A stretch of 64,000 nucleotides of DNA. Origin: Photobacterium kishitanii. GTDB taxonomy: Bacteria; Pseudomonadota; Gammaproteobacteria; Enterobacterales; Vibrionaceae. The position numbers and the translations under genes are program-made. The notes under the pieces were generated by a model that was not told where the DNA came from, made no database searches, and saw only the letters and a program-made list of their open reading frames with translations. Location of the stretch: the NCBI RefSeq assembly GCF_003026355.1, contig NZ_PYON01000003.1, positions 248,001 through 312,000 on the forward strand. Reading direction: 5' to 3'. Within the stretch, counting starts at the first letter, position 1. Each line of letters starts with the position of its first letter. This document shows positions 35,296 through 45,535 of this stretch, one piece after another.

Positions 35296-37470
35296 ATGAG
35301 TTATCAGGTTCTGGCCCGAAAATGGCGTCCCTATCAGTTTGCAGATGTTGTTGGACAATCACATGTGTTAACTGCGTTAGGTAATGCCTTAGAACAAAAT
35401 CGGCTTCACCATGCTTATCTTTTTAGTGGTACTCGTGGGGTAGGTAAAACGACTATTGCACGTATTTTTGCTAAAGGGCTAAATTGTGAGCAGGGCATCA
35501 CGTCTACACCTTGTGGTAAATGTACAACTTGTCGTGAAATCGATGAAGGACGTTTTGTTGATCTGCTAGAAATTGATGCTGCGTCACGTACAAAAGTTGA
35601 AGATACGCGCGAATTATTAGATAACGTTCAATATAAGCCGGCACGTGGGCGCTTTAAAGTTTATCTTATCGATGAAGTACACATGCTTTCGCGTCACAGC
35701 TTTAATGCCTTGCTAAAAACATTAGAAGAACCGCCTGAATATGTAAAATTTATTTTGGCGACTACTGATCCTCAAAAACTGCCAGTAACAATTTTATCTC
35801 GTTGTTTACAATTTCATTTAAAGCACTTAGATCATCAGCAAATTCACGCTCAATTAGATAAAGTATTAACAGAAGAAAAAGTTGAGTATGAAACACGCGC
35901 TCTGGCGTTATTAGCTCGTGCTGCCGAAGGTAGTATGCGTGATGCATTAAGTTTGACTGATCAAGCGATTGCATTAGGTAATGGCCATGTCAGCGCTGAA
36001 ACTGTTGCGGCAATGCTAGGTACGCTTGATACTGATCAAGCGCTATGTTTATTAGAAGCGGTTGCGACGGCTAATGCAAATACAGCAATGGCAAGTTTAC
36101 AACAATTAGCGTCGATTGGTATTGAATGGGATAGTTTACTGCGTGAATTGTCAGCACAATTACACCGTGTTGCAATGTTTCAAGCATTACCCGCAAGCCT
36201 TGATGATAGCTTACCTGATGCCGAGCGAGTGAATTTACTTAGCCAACTGATGACACCACAAGATGTACAATTATGTTATCAGATTTGCTTACAAGGTCGC
36301 CAAGATCTGTCGTTTGCACCTGATGGCCGTACTGGTTTAGAAATGGTGCTATTAAGGATGCTTGCTTTCCGTCCTGTGAGTGGTGGCAGTATTACCCCAC
36401 AGGCAATTGTAGTACCAAGTAGTCAACCGACATCGAACAATCAATCAACACCGTTAGCTGCGCCTATTAATGCACCTGCGAGTGGTGTTTCGCGAGTACA
36501 AGCGTTAAAAGCACAAATGCAAACGCCTTCAGTCGCTAATAATGTTCCGCCAACAGCAATGCCTGTTCCAGAACAGCAGCTGCCAGCACCGGTTGCTCCG
36601 ATGTCAGCATCAGAGCCACAATCAATGGCGCCAGTGGCTTCGGTATCGAATCAGGCTATGGCTGATACAGCATCTGTTGCACCAACAATGCCAGTACCAA
36701 CGCAACCACAGCCCGCCACTGCTCGACCATCGGCTGCATCAGGGTTATTAGCTGCTCGTAATCAGTTACGTAGCCAAACTAAACGTGGTCAAGAAGAGCA
36801 AACTGCAGCGGTATCGCCAAAAAAGGCTTTAACGGCGCCAGCTAAAAAAGTCGCAACCTCAGTGATGGATCGGATTGCAAATAAGCAAACGACTATGCCA
36901 TCAATGAAAGCGAATGCGATGCCGGCGTCGACAGCTTCTGATCGGGTTGTAGAAGATGATGAGTATCGCTGGAAGCCAATGGCAAAGCCAGCAGCAGAGA
37001 CTGTGCTTAAGCCTGAGTTGACACCGCGAGTATTGAAGCGCGCTTTAGAACATGAAAAAACGCCAGAGATGGCGAAATTACTTGTCAATGAAGCTGCAAA
37101 TCAGGATAGTTGGTCACAGTTAGTCACCCAGCTTGATGTGCCAAAACTAATTCAGCAATTAGCATTGAATTCCGCTTTTGAACGTACAGATGATCATATT
37201 ACATTGTACTTACGTTCAGCCCAGAAGCACCTGCAAGCAGAGCGAGCAACGATGCAATTGAATAGCGCCTTGAATGAGGTGCTACAAACACCAGTACAAT
37301 TATCGATTGTTTTGGGTGAGCAGGGTCATACACCACTAGAATTACGCGAAAGTTTGTATCAACAGAAATTGCTACAAGCTCGAGAAAGCTTAGCGAACGA
37401 TCCTAATGTTAATTTCATTTGTCAGCGTTTTGCTGCACAACTGGATGAAGAAAGTATTAGACCGGTTTAA
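35296..37470 (+). CDS. dnaX: DNA polymerase III tau subunit (and gamma by frameshift)
   Basis: A 724-residue clamp-loader subunit. Walker A is SGTRGVGKTTIARIF (about residues 44-58), the zinc-binding cysteines are in CEQGITSTPCGKCTTC, and the sensor/DEVHML box follows. Domains I-III run to about residue 370, then a long Ala/Pro/Gln-rich linker (about 375-560), then the tau-specific C-terminal domain that binds DnaB and the polymerase. It is longer than E. coli tau (643), mostly in the linker. A slippery A-AAA-AAG at codons 508-510 would yield gamma. It starts an operon with ybaB and recR. Confidence 0.94.
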   Translation: MSYQVLARKWRPYQFADVVGQSHVLTALGNALEQNRLHHAYLFSGTRGVGKTTIARIFAKGLNCEQGITSTPCGKCTTCREIDEGRFVDLLEIDAASRTKVEDTRELLDNVQYKPARGRFKVYLIDEVHMLSRHSFNALLKTLEEPPEYVKFILATTDPQKLPVTILSRCLQFHLKHLDHQQIHAQLDKVLTEEKVEYETRALALLARAAEGSMRDALSLTDQAIALGNGHVSAETVAAMLGTLDTDQALCLLEAVATANANTAMASLQQLASIGIEWDSLLRELSAQLHRVAMFQALPASLDDSLPDAERVNLLSQLMTPQDVQLCYQICLQGRQDLSFAPDGRTGLEMVLLRMLAFRPVSGGSITPQAIVVPSSQPTSNNQSTPLAAPINAPASGVSRVQALKAQMQTPSVANNVPPTAMPVPEQQLPAPVAPMSASEPQSMAPVASVSNQAMADTASVAPTMPVPTQPQPATARPSAASGLLAARNQLRSQTKRGQEEQTAAVSPKKALTAPAKKVATSVMDRIANKQTTMPSMKANAMPASTASDRVVEDDEYRWKPMAKPAAETVLKPELTPRVLKRALEHEKTPEMAKLLVNEAANQDSWSQLVTQLDVPKLIQQLALNSAFERTDDHITLYLRSAQKHLQAERATMQLNSALNEVLQTPVQLSIVLGEQGHTPLELRESLYQQKLLQARESLANDPNVNFICQRFAAQLDEESIRPV
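36819..36845 (+). promoter_or_regulatory. programmed -1 frameshift site producing the gamma subunit
   Basis: A-AAA-AAG at 36819-36825 is in the correct phase (CCA AAA AAG), identical to the E. coli dnaX slippery heptamer. After a -1 shift the ribosome would add GFNGAS and stop at TAA 36843-36845, giving a protein of about 516 residues. A GGC/GCC-rich hairpin could form directly downstream. Confidence 0.7.
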
Positions 37471-37506
37471 AGATTTTTAACCAGACCAGATAGAGAGAGA
37501 AAAGAT

Positions 37507-37836
37507 ATGTTTGGTAAAGGCGGTATGGGCAACATGATGAAGCAAGCGCAGCAAATGCAAGAGCGCATGCAAAAGATGCAAGAAGAAGTCGCAAACATGG
37601 AAGTTACCGGTGAATCTGGTGCTGGCCTTGTTAAAGTGACTATCACTGGTAGCCATAGTGTACGTCGTGTTGAAATTGACGAAAGCCTAATGGAAGATGA
37701 CAAAGACATGCTTGAAGATTTGATTGCTGCTGCATTTAATGATGCTGCGCGTCGTATCGAAGAAACACAAAAAGAGAAAATGGCAGGTGTTACCGGCGGT
37801 ATGAATTTACCAGCTGGCTTTAAGCTGCCTTTCTAA
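37507..37836 (+). CDS. ybaB: nucleoid-associated protein YbaB/EbfC
   Basis: A 109-residue DNA-binding protein forming a tweezer-like dimer. The family pattern is clear: [19 protein letters not shown], then [16 protein letters not shown] and [10 protein letters not shown]. It lies 36 nt after dnaX and 3 nt before recR, the standard dnaX-ybaB-recR order. Confidence 0.94.
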   Translation: MFGKGGMGNMMKQAQQMQERMQKMQEEVANMEVTGESGAGLVKVTITGSHSVRRVEIDESLMEDDKDMLEDLIAAAFNDAARRIEETQKEKMAGVTGGMNLPAGFKLPF

Positions 37837-37839
37837 TCA

Positions 37840-38439
37840 ATGCGAACCAGTCATTTACTGGAGCATTTGATGGAAGCCTTACGTTGTCTACCTGGGGTTG
37901 GTCCTAAGTCAGCACAGCGAATGGCTTTTAATTTGCTACAACGAAATCGTCAGGGTGGCTTACAGCTAGCTGATGCGTTAAATCAAGCCATGACAGAAAT
38001 TGGTCATTGTCGAGACTGCCGTACGTTTACTGAAGACGATATTTGCGCGATTTGCGAAAACCCTCGTCGTAAAGAAAACGGTATTATTTGTGTGGTCGAA
38101 AGCCCTGCAGATATTGTAGCGGTAGAAGCGACGGGGCAATTTTCAGGACGTTATTTTGTTTTAATGGGCCATTTATCACCACTCGATGGTATTGGTCCAG
38201 CTGATATTGGGCTTGATACGCTAGAGTTTCGTTTGCAAAAAGAAGCAATTAATGAATTGATTTTAGCCACTAACCCAACAGTTGAGGGTGAGGCAACGGC
38301 TCATTATATTGCGGAACTTTGTCATGAATATGATGTGCCTGCGAGTCGAATTGCTCACGGTGTACCCGTTGGTGGTGAGTTAGAATTAGTTGATGGTACT
38401 ACGCTATCTCATTCTCTTGCTGGACGGCAGCGATTATAA
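37840..38439 (+). CDS. recR: recombination mediator RecR
   Basis: A 199-residue protein that, with RecF and RecO, loads RecA on gapped DNA. It shows the helix-hairpin-helix [14 protein letters not shown], the C4 zinc finger ([16 protein letters not shown]) and the Toprim domain ([20 protein letters not shown]). The start is 3 nt after the ybaB stop; no strong ribosome binding site is needed if coupled. A strong terminator follows. Confidence 0.95.
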   Translation: MRTSHLLEHLMEALRCLPGVGPKSAQRMAFNLLQRNRQGGLQLADALNQAMTEIGHCRDCRTFTEDDICAICENPRRKENGIICVVESPADIVAVEATGQFSGRYFVLMGHLSPLDGIGPADIGLDTLEFRLQKEAINELILATNPTVEGEATAHYIAELCHEYDVPASRIAHGVPVGGELELVDGTTLSHSLAGRQRL

Positions 38440-38462
38440 CCATGGTTATTATTGCGATAAAA

Positions 38463-38493
38463 AAAACCGCGTTCTTTGAACGCGGTTTTTTAT
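38463..38493. terminator. bidirectional terminator, recR / toxS
   Basis: AAAACCGCGTTC-TTT-GAACGCGGTTTT, a 12-bp perfect stem with T's on both strands between convergent units. Confidence 0.92.
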
Positions 38494-38529
38494 TATTTTT
38501 TATTTTGTAACTTGTTGTTTATTAAGTTT

Positions 38530-39078
38530 TTACTTTGTTGAAAATAAGACTTTTGAGCCATGAGTAAGGCTAGTCAGCAGTAAAGTATGTTCATTAATCA
38601 CATCAATGCGGCGACTTTCTTGTGCATTCATTCTAAAGATATCTTTAATAATATTGAGTTGTTCGCTATCAAAGTCATGGTTTGAACCAGAAGTGATATC
38701 TTTAAATTCTAACGGCTCTGTCAGTAAATAGCCGCCACTAACATCCCAGCGACCTGATTCAGAAATATGAATCGTTAATGGTTGCGGTATATCACTATGT
38801 AGCTCAAGGATAGTGATTCGTGAATAGGTATGATTAGGTAAAAAGACCATATTACTGCTTTGTTTTACCTTACGTAGCTCTTGAAGAGAATCTTGTGGCA
38901 ATGATTCTATCTGGCTAATAGTCGTACTTTGCCATTCACGTGACATCAGTAGCTGTTGTTGCTTGTAGTCTGTTGAGAAGTAGACCCACGAGCAAATCAC
39001 CATCGAACTAATCAAAATTAGTAACGGCCAGTATTGACGTAGTAAACGTGTTACTGGGTTTGAAACGGTTAGCGACAT
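38530..39078 (-). CDS. toxS: transmembrane regulatory protein ToxS
   Basis: A 182-residue inner-membrane protein with one N-terminal membrane helix (YWPLLILISSMVICSWVYF, about 16-34) and a periplasmic domain. It binds the ToxR periplasmic domain, protecting it and forming part of the bile-sensing surface in Vibrio. The call rests on its position directly after toxR (10-nt overlap) and on the architecture and length (V. cholerae ToxS is 173). Confidence 0.88.
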   Translation of the reverse strand: MSLTVSNPVTRLLRQYWPLLILISSMVICSWVYFSTDYKQQQLLMSREWQSTTISQIESLPQDSLQELRKVKQSSNMVFLPNHTYSRITILELHSDIPQPLTIHISESGRWDVSGGYLLTEPLEFKDITSGSNHDFDSEQLNIIKDIFRMNAQESRRIDVINEHTLLLTSLTHGSKVLFSTK

Positions 39079-39941
39079 AAGTTCGAGTTATCCTTATCAC
39101 TAGTGAGTAAACGTACCGTTACGTTTTCTGCTGGCACCTTACTATTATGTAAGTAATTCAAATATAACTGGTTGTTTTGACCGCCAGTGACAATAATTTC
39201 AAATGGTTTTTGATTTGGACTATTGTGGTGTTGGATGTAATTACTGACACAGGTTTTTATCATGCTATGCCATTGTTTAATTTCAGGATTATTCTTTGGA
39301 GTATAAATTGTCACTCCATCAACATCAAATAAAGGACTAAATGCCGCAGATTTGGGCGGCATACTGATGTTAACAATAATTGGCAATATAAAAGCGATCA
39401 TCAATGCGAGCCAACCTTTCCACGAGATCAGGGTTGATTTACTCTCTGTTTGTTCTTTAACTTGCTGATAATATGCCGCTGTCGAAAGGTTGAGATGCAA
39501 GTCGTTACGCGGTGTAGAGAGTATAGGTTCAAACTCTGGTGGCGTTGAAAGAATAGCTGGTTCATCGATAGTAGGTTCTAGCTGTGGTTTTTGACAGACA
39601 TAGCCTTCTACGCTGGCGATCATTTGATAACCACGTTTAGGCACAGTTTTAACAAACTCAGGTGATTTTGTTGAGTCTTTTAATGCCTTGCGCAAGGTTG
39701 AAATTGCTTGCGTTAGACTTGAGTCATCGACTTCAAAACCTTGTTCGCGCCATACATAATCATGAATACGTTGGCGAGTAATAATTAGGCTAGGATCTTC
39801 AATGAGCAGACTTAACGCTCGACTTTCGTTACTTCCAAGTCGAGTTAATTCATTATTATCACATTTATCTATTAAGCTGTTATCATTTGGATCGAAAATA
39901 AAACGATTTCCAATCAAATACTTAGTTGCATTTGTTGTCAT
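39069..39941 (-). CDS. toxR: membrane-anchored transcriptional activator ToxR
   Basis: A 290-residue protein. Residues about 5-113 are an OmpR-type winged helix (RLGSNESRALSLLIE ... DSSLTQAISTLRKALKD ... VKTVPKRGYQMIA). A variable linker follows, then one membrane helix (about 178-196, KGWLALMIAFILPIIVNIS). The periplasmic domain keeps two cysteines (KTCVSNYI and the penultimate Cys), as in V. cholerae. In Vibrionaceae ToxR controls porin genes and responds to bile and pressure. It is divergent from htpG, the classic Vibrionaceae arrangement. Confidence 0.94.
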   Translation of the reverse strand: MTTNATKYLIGNRFIFDPNDNSLIDKCDNNELTRLGSNESRALSLLIEDPSLIITRQRIHDYVWREQGFEVDDSSLTQAISTLRKALKDSTKSPEFVKTVPKRGYQMIASVEGYVCQKPQLEPTIDEPAILSTPPEFEPILSTPRNDLHLNLSTAAYYQQVKEQTESKSTLISWKGWLALMIAFILPIIVNISMPPKSAAFSPLFDVDGVTIYTPKNNPEIKQWHSMIKTCVSNYIQHHNSPNQKPFEIIVTGGQNNQLYLNYLHNSKVPAENVTVRLLTSDKDNSNLCR

Positions 39942-40067
39942 TGGTTTAGCCTTGCCAAGGGTTTTATATAAACAGTATTATTATATGTTTTCTCTGAATA
40001 CTGTCTGAATCTAAAAATATAAAACCGTTACTCAAAAAATATAAAAATAAAAAACATGTTATTTTAG

Positions 40068-40094
40068 GTTGAAATCATACAGTTTGACCATATT
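40068..40094 (+). promoter_or_regulatory. sigma-32-like promoter of htpG
   Basis: GTTGAAA-N13-CCATATT resembles the heat-shock consensus CTTGAAA-N11-16-CCCATNT and sits 40 nt upstream of the htpG ATG. HtpG is a known sigma-32 target in E. coli. Confidence 0.5.
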
Positions 40095-40133
40095 TATCTT
40101 TAGATACTACCCATAAATTTTTTTGGAGTCGAA

Positions 40134-42035
40134 ATGAGCGAGCAAACAGTTGATAATCAAAAGGAAACACGTGGTTTCCAATCAGAAGTAAAACAACTAC
40201 TGCATCTAATGATTCATTCTCTTTACTCTAATAAAGAGATTTTTTTACGTGAATTGATTTCTAACGCATCAGATGCCGCTGATAAATTACGCTTTAAAGC
40301 ATTATCAAAAACCGATTTATACGGTAACGATGCAGATTTATGTGTAAAGCTGTCTATTAACCCACAAGCCGGCACGTTAACCATTAGCGATAATGGTATT
40401 GGTATGACACGTGAACAAGCAATTGAACATTTAGGTACGATTGCTAAATCAGGCACTAAAGAATTCTTTGCACAGCTAAATGAAGATGAAACGAAAGACT
40501 CGCAACTGATTGGTCAGTTTGGTGTTGGTTTTTATTCGGCATTTATTGTAGCTGATAGTGTAACGGTGAATACACGTAGCGCTGATGTTGCAGCAGATGA
40601 AGGCGTGTGCTGGACATCAGCAGGTGAGGGCGATTACAGCATTGAGACCATCACTAAAGAAAATCGTGGTACTGATATTATTTTACATCTACGTGCCGAT
40701 GAGCAAGAGTTCTTAGATGCGCATCGTTTACGTGAGATTGTTGGTAAGTATTCTGATCACATCGGTATTCCTGTCTTCATTCAAACAGAAGAAAAAGATG
40801 AAGAAGGCGCGGTTACTGGTACGAAATGGGATCAAATCAACAAAGCTCAAGCGCTATGGACGCGTAATAAGTCAGACATTAGCGACGAAGAGTATAAAGA
40901 GTTTTATAACCATGTTGCCCATGACTACGCTGAGCCATTAACATGGAGTCATAACCGTGTTGAAGGTAAGCAAGATTACACGAGCTTGTTATACATTCCA
41001 TCTAAAGCGCCATGGGATTTAAATAACCGCGATGGTCAGCATGGACTTAAATTGTATGTACAACGTGTCTTCGTTATGGATGACGCACAACAGTTCATGC
41101 CAACATACTTACGTTTTGTTCGTGGCTTAATTGATTCTAATGATTTACCACTGAATGTTTCACGTGAAATTTTACAAGATAACAAAGTGACTCAAGCACT
41201 GCGTAAAGCATGTACTAAACGTGTATTACAAATGCTTGAGCGCATGGCTAAAAATGAGCCAGAACAATATCAATCATTCTGGAAAGAGTTTGGTCAGGTA
41301 TTAAAAGAAGGCTTGGCTGAAGACTTTAGTAACCGTGACAAAATTGCAGCATTATTGCGTTTCTCTTCAACAGAAAATGATTCATTAGAGCAAACTGTAT
41401 CTTTAGCTGATTATGTTGGCCGTATGAAAGATGGTCAGGATAAAATTTATTATCTAACTGCTGATAACTTTAATGCGGCTAAACACAGTCCTCACCTTGA
41501 GCAATTCCGTGCGAAAGGGTTAGAAGTCATTTTGATGTATGATCGTATTGATGAATACCTAATGGGGCACTTGCCTGAGTTTGAAGGTAAGAAATTCCAA
41601 GCGATCACTAAAGCAGATCTTGATCTGTCTTCATTTGATAATGCAGAAGAAAAAGAAAAGCAGAAAGAAACAGAAAAAGAATTCACCTCAGTGACTGAGC
41701 GCACTAAAGCATATCTTGGTGAGCGTGTTAAAGAAGTACGTCCAACGTTTAAGTTGCATGATACCCCTGCGGTAATGGTAACCGACGAGAACGAGATGGG
41801 GACTCAAATGGCTAAATTGCTTGCAGCAGCAGGCCATGAAGCGCCAGAAGTCCAATATATCTTTGAGTTAAACCCAGAGCACAGTCTCGTTAAGCAAATG
41901 GCTGATGAAGCTGATGAAGAAATTTTCGGTCGTTGGGTTGAACTACTGTTTGGTGAAGCGATGCTAGCTGAACGTGGCACGATGGATGATCCTTCACAGT
42001 TCTTAGCTGCCGTAAACAAATTGTTGGTTAAATAA
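40134..42035 (+). CDS. htpG: molecular chaperone HtpG (Hsp90)
   Basis: A 633-residue cytoplasmic ATP-dependent chaperone. The GHKL ATPase region shows [21 protein letters not shown] and [11 protein letters not shown]; the middle domain has [13 protein letters not shown] and NVSREILQ. Length equals the usual bacterial HtpG (about 630). TTTTGGAG is the ribosome binding site. It is divergent from toxR across 192 bp. Confidence 0.96.
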   Translation: MSEQTVDNQKETRGFQSEVKQLLHLMIHSLYSNKEIFLRELISNASDAADKLRFKALSKTDLYGNDADLCVKLSINPQAGTLTISDNGIGMTREQAIEHLGTIAKSGTKEFFAQLNEDETKDSQLIGQFGVGFYSAFIVADSVTVNTRSADVAADEGVCWTSAGEGDYSIETITKENRGTDIILHLRADEQEFLDAHRLREIVGKYSDHIGIPVFIQTEEKDEEGAVTGTKWDQINKAQALWTRNKSDISDEEYKEFYNHVAHDYAEPLTWSHNRVEGKQDYTSLLYIPSKAPWDLNNRDGQHGLKLYVQRVFVMDDAQQFMPTYLRFVRGLIDSNDLPLNVSREILQDNKVTQALRKACTKRVLQMLERMAKNEPEQYQSFWKEFGQVLKEGLAEDFSNRDKIAALLRFSSTENDSLEQTVSLADYVGRMKDGQDKIYYLTADNFNAAKHSPHLEQFRAKGLEVILMYDRIDEYLMGHLPEFEGKKFQAITKADLDLSSFDNAEEKEKQKETEKEFTSVTERTKAYLGERVKEVRPTFKLHDTPAVMVTDENEMGTQMAKLLAAAGHEAPEVQYIFELNPEHSLVKQMADEADEEIFGRWVELLFGEAMLAERGTMDDPSQFLAAVNKLLVK

Positions 42036-42123
42036 CCAATTAACCAATCAAAATCACAGACTATTCTGATAAATCATTCAATCGCGGCTTGGTCATAGTG
42101 CCAAGCTTGCGACTGAGCGCTAA

Positions 42124-42822
<699 letters not shown>

Positions 42823-42874
42823 ATAACGTTGTTAATTAGCTAATTATTCATCATAGCTAATGACGATGTAAATG

Positions 42875-42909
42875 AACGGGCTTACCGATTGGTAATGCTC
42901 GTTTTTTTT
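42875..42909 (+). terminator. intrinsic terminator of adk
   Basis: ACGGGCTTACC-GATT-GGTAATGCTCGT with one bulge, followed by TTTTTTT. Confidence 0.75.
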
Positions 42910-43038
42910 GGCTTTAATATTGGAACCGTATAAATAGCGTTGTTATATTGAGTGTTTTTAGTTACGAAAATGTATTCTCGTATGGCTGGAAATAATATAA
43001 TGATCAGCAGCGAATGCAGATAAAAAGGGCAAATACCG

Positions 43039-44010
43039 ATGACAATGAATAACAATTATGGGGTATTACTGGTTAACCTAGGTACACCTGATACTCCAAC
43101 AACGGCTGGTGTAAAACAATTCTTAAAGGAATTTTTAAGTGATAAACGCGTGGTTGATATGACGCGCTGGTTATGGTGTCCTATTTTGAATGGAGTGATT
43201 TTACCTATTCGTTCACCTAAAGTGGCTAAACTTTATCAATCGGTATGGATGGATGATGGCTCACCATTAATGGTCTATTCGCGTCGTCAACAAGCAGTAC
43301 TACAGCAAGCATTGCAAGTTCCAGTTGCATTAGGTATGACGTATGGCTCACCGAGTATTGAATCGGGATTAAATGAACTTAAACAGCAAGGCTGTAAACA
43401 AGTTATCGTTTTACCTTTATACCCGCAATATTCAGCCACAACGACAGCTGCTGTTTTTGATCGTATCGCTAAAGATTTAAAAACGATTCCAGAATTGCCA
43501 GAATTACGTTTTATTAATCATTATTATGATCACCCTGATTATATTTCGGCATTAGCTCAATCTGTTGAGACGTTATGGGCTGAAAAAGGTAAGCCGGATT
43601 ATTTATTATGCTCGTACCACGGTATTCCTCAACGTTATGCTGATAATGGTGATCCGTATCCAGAACATTGTCATCAAACCACAGTATTATTAGCAAAATC
43701 TCTTGATATGCCACGTGAAAAAATGAGCATGAGTTACCAATCTATTTTTGGTCGTGAAGAATGGTTGAAGCCTTATACTGAAGCAACAATCAAATCACTT
43801 GCAGAAAAAGGTATTAAGCGATTGGATGTGATGTGTCCAGCTTTTTCAGTTGACTGTCTTGAGACATTAGAAGAAATTGCAGAGCAGTGTAAAGAGGTAT
43901 TTATTGAAGCTGGTGGCAAAGAGTTTAATTTGATCCCATGCTTAAATGATAGCCCTGCTCATATTGTGATGATGGAGAGCTTGATTAAACAACATACACA
44001 AGGATGGTAA
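43039..44010 (+). CDS. hemH: ferrochelatase
   Basis: A 323-residue enzyme inserting ferrous iron into protoporphyrin IX, the last step of haem synthesis. Recognisable parts are [13 protein letters not shown], the [10 protein letters not shown] loop, the metal-site SYHGIPQRY with its histidine, and [15 protein letters not shown] near the C-terminus. Order adk-hemH-gsk matches E. coli. A short hairpin ATAACG-TTTG-CGTTAT (44044-44059) follows and may end the transcript. Confidence 0.95.
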   Translation: MTMNNNYGVLLVNLGTPDTPTTAGVKQFLKEFLSDKRVVDMTRWLWCPILNGVILPIRSPKVAKLYQSVWMDDGSPLMVYSRRQQAVLQQALQVPVALGMTYGSPSIESGLNELKQQGCKQVIVLPLYPQYSATTTAAVFDRIAKDLKTIPELPELRFINHYYDHPDYISALAQSVETLWAEKGKPDYLLCSYHGIPQRYADNGDPYPEHCHQTTVLLAKSLDMPREKMSMSYQSIFGREEWLKPYTEATIKSLAEKGIKRLDVMCPAFSVDCLETLEEIAEQCKEVFIEAGGKEFNLIPCLNDSPAHIVMMESLIKQHTQGW

Positions 44011-44160
44011 TGTTGGTGTTGAAGGCGTAATTATTCCCTCACGATAACGTTTGCGTTATTATTTGTGGCTATTATTCGTAAAACCCATGATAGCTTTTGC
44101 TTTTATGTACCAAATTCTGTGATAGAATTCGCAAAATTTACAACTTGATAGCCCATTGAC

Positions 44161-45465
44161 ATGAAATTTCCAGGCCAACGAAAATCTAAGCATTATTTTC
44201 CCGTACATGCTCGCGATCCACTTCTAAGTCAAACTAAGATAGAGAAGCGTTTAACACGTACTCATGTTGTGGGTATCGATCAAACGTTGGTTGATATTGA
44301 AGCCTACGTTGATGATGAATTCCTGGAACGTTATGAGCTAAGTAAAGGCCATTCATTGGTTATTACTGATGAAAAAGCAGAAGCACTTTACCATGAGTTA
44401 AAAGAAAATAATCTTGTTACTCATGAGTTTGCTGGTGGCACTATTGGTAATACTTTACATAACTACTCAGTATTGGCAGATGATAAATCTGTATTATTGG
44501 GTGTGATGAGTAAAGATATTGAAATCGGTAGCTATGCTTACCGTTACCTTTGCAATACTTCAAGCCGTATGGATATGAACTATCTACAGCCAGTAAATGG
44601 TCCAATTGGCCGTTGTTTTGCGCTGATTTCTAAAGATGGTGAGCGTACCTTCGCAATTAATGAAGGTAACATGAACCAACTTAAGCCTGATAGTATCCCT
44701 GAATGCGTGTTTGAAAATGCATCAGCATTAGTGTTAACTGCTTATCTTGTGCGTTGTAAGCCTGGCGATCCTATGCCTGCGGCAACAATGAAGGCGATCG
44801 AGTATGCTAAAAAATATGATGTGCCCGTTGTTTTAACGCTGGGTACTAAATTCGTGATTCAAGATGATCCACAATGGTGGCGTGATTTCTTACGCGATCA
44901 TGTGACTGTGGTGGCAATGAATGAAGACGAAGGTGAAGCATTAACCGGTGAGTCTGATCCATTAGTTGCAGCAGACAAAACCCTAGAATGGGTTGATCTT
45001 GTATTATGTACCGCTGGCCCTGTTGGTTTATATACTGCTGGCTACACTGAAGATTCAGCGAAACGTGAAACTGCGTTACCATTACTTCCGGGTGATATTG
45101 CTGAATTTAACCGCTACGAATTTAGTCGTCCAATGTTAAAAGCAACGTGTGAAAATCCAACCAAGGTTTATTCGCACATTGCACCTTACATGGGTGGCCC
45201 TGAGCGTATTAAAAATACTAACGGTGCAGGTGATGGTGCATTATCAGCATTATTGCATGATATGTCAGCTAACCGTTACCATAAAGAAAACGTGCCAAAT
45301 TCAAGTAAGCACCAATATTCTTTCCTTACTTACTCATCATTCTCACAGGTTTGTTTGTATTCAAACCGTGTAAGTTATGAAGTATTAGCTCAATATTCTC
45401 CTCGTCTTTCTCGTGGCTTACCTGAGCGTGAAGATAGTTTAGAAGAAGCTTACTGGGAACGTTAA
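44161..45465 (+). CDS. gsk: inosine-guanosine kinase
   Basis: A 434-residue PfkB-family kinase that phosphorylates inosine and guanosine in purine salvage. It shows AGGTIGNTLHNYSVL near residues 97-111 and the C-terminal PfkB signature NTNGAGDGALSALLHD with the catalytic Asp. Length equals E. coli Gsk (434). It has its own promoter region of 150 bp after hemH and a strong terminator. Confidence 0.95.
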   Translation: MKFPGQRKSKHYFPVHARDPLLSQTKIEKRLTRTHVVGIDQTLVDIEAYVDDEFLERYELSKGHSLVITDEKAEALYHELKENNLVTHEFAGGTIGNTLHNYSVLADDKSVLLGVMSKDIEIGSYAYRYLCNTSSRMDMNYLQPVNGPIGRCFALISKDGERTFAINEGNMNQLKPDSIPECVFENASALVLTAYLVRCKPGDPMPAATMKAIEYAKKYDVPVVLTLGTKFVIQDDPQWWRDFLRDHVTVVAMNEDEGEALTGESDPLVAADKTLEWVDLVLCTAGPVGLYTAGYTEDSAKRETALPLLPGDIAEFNRYEFSRPMLKATCENPTKVYSHIAPYMGGPERIKNTNGAGDGALSALLHDMSANRYHKENVPNSSKHQYSFLTYSSFSQVCLYSNRVSYEVLAQYSPRLSRGLPEREDSLEEAYWER

Positions 45466-45486
45466 TGACACCTTGTCGTTAACCAT

Positions 45487-45520
45487 AAAAAAAACCGCCA
45501 TTATTAGTGGCGGTTTTTTT
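45487..45520. terminator. bidirectional terminator, gsk / asnB
   Basis: AAAACCGCCA-TTATTAG-TGGCGGTTTTTTT with A-run before it, between convergent genes. Confidence 0.92.
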
Positions 45521-45535
45521 ATAACTTCAATTTAT

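Noticed and set aside
36789..37088. 99-codon frame antisense to dnaX
   Set aside because: A shadow of the Ala-rich linker codons; no ribosome binding site or family.
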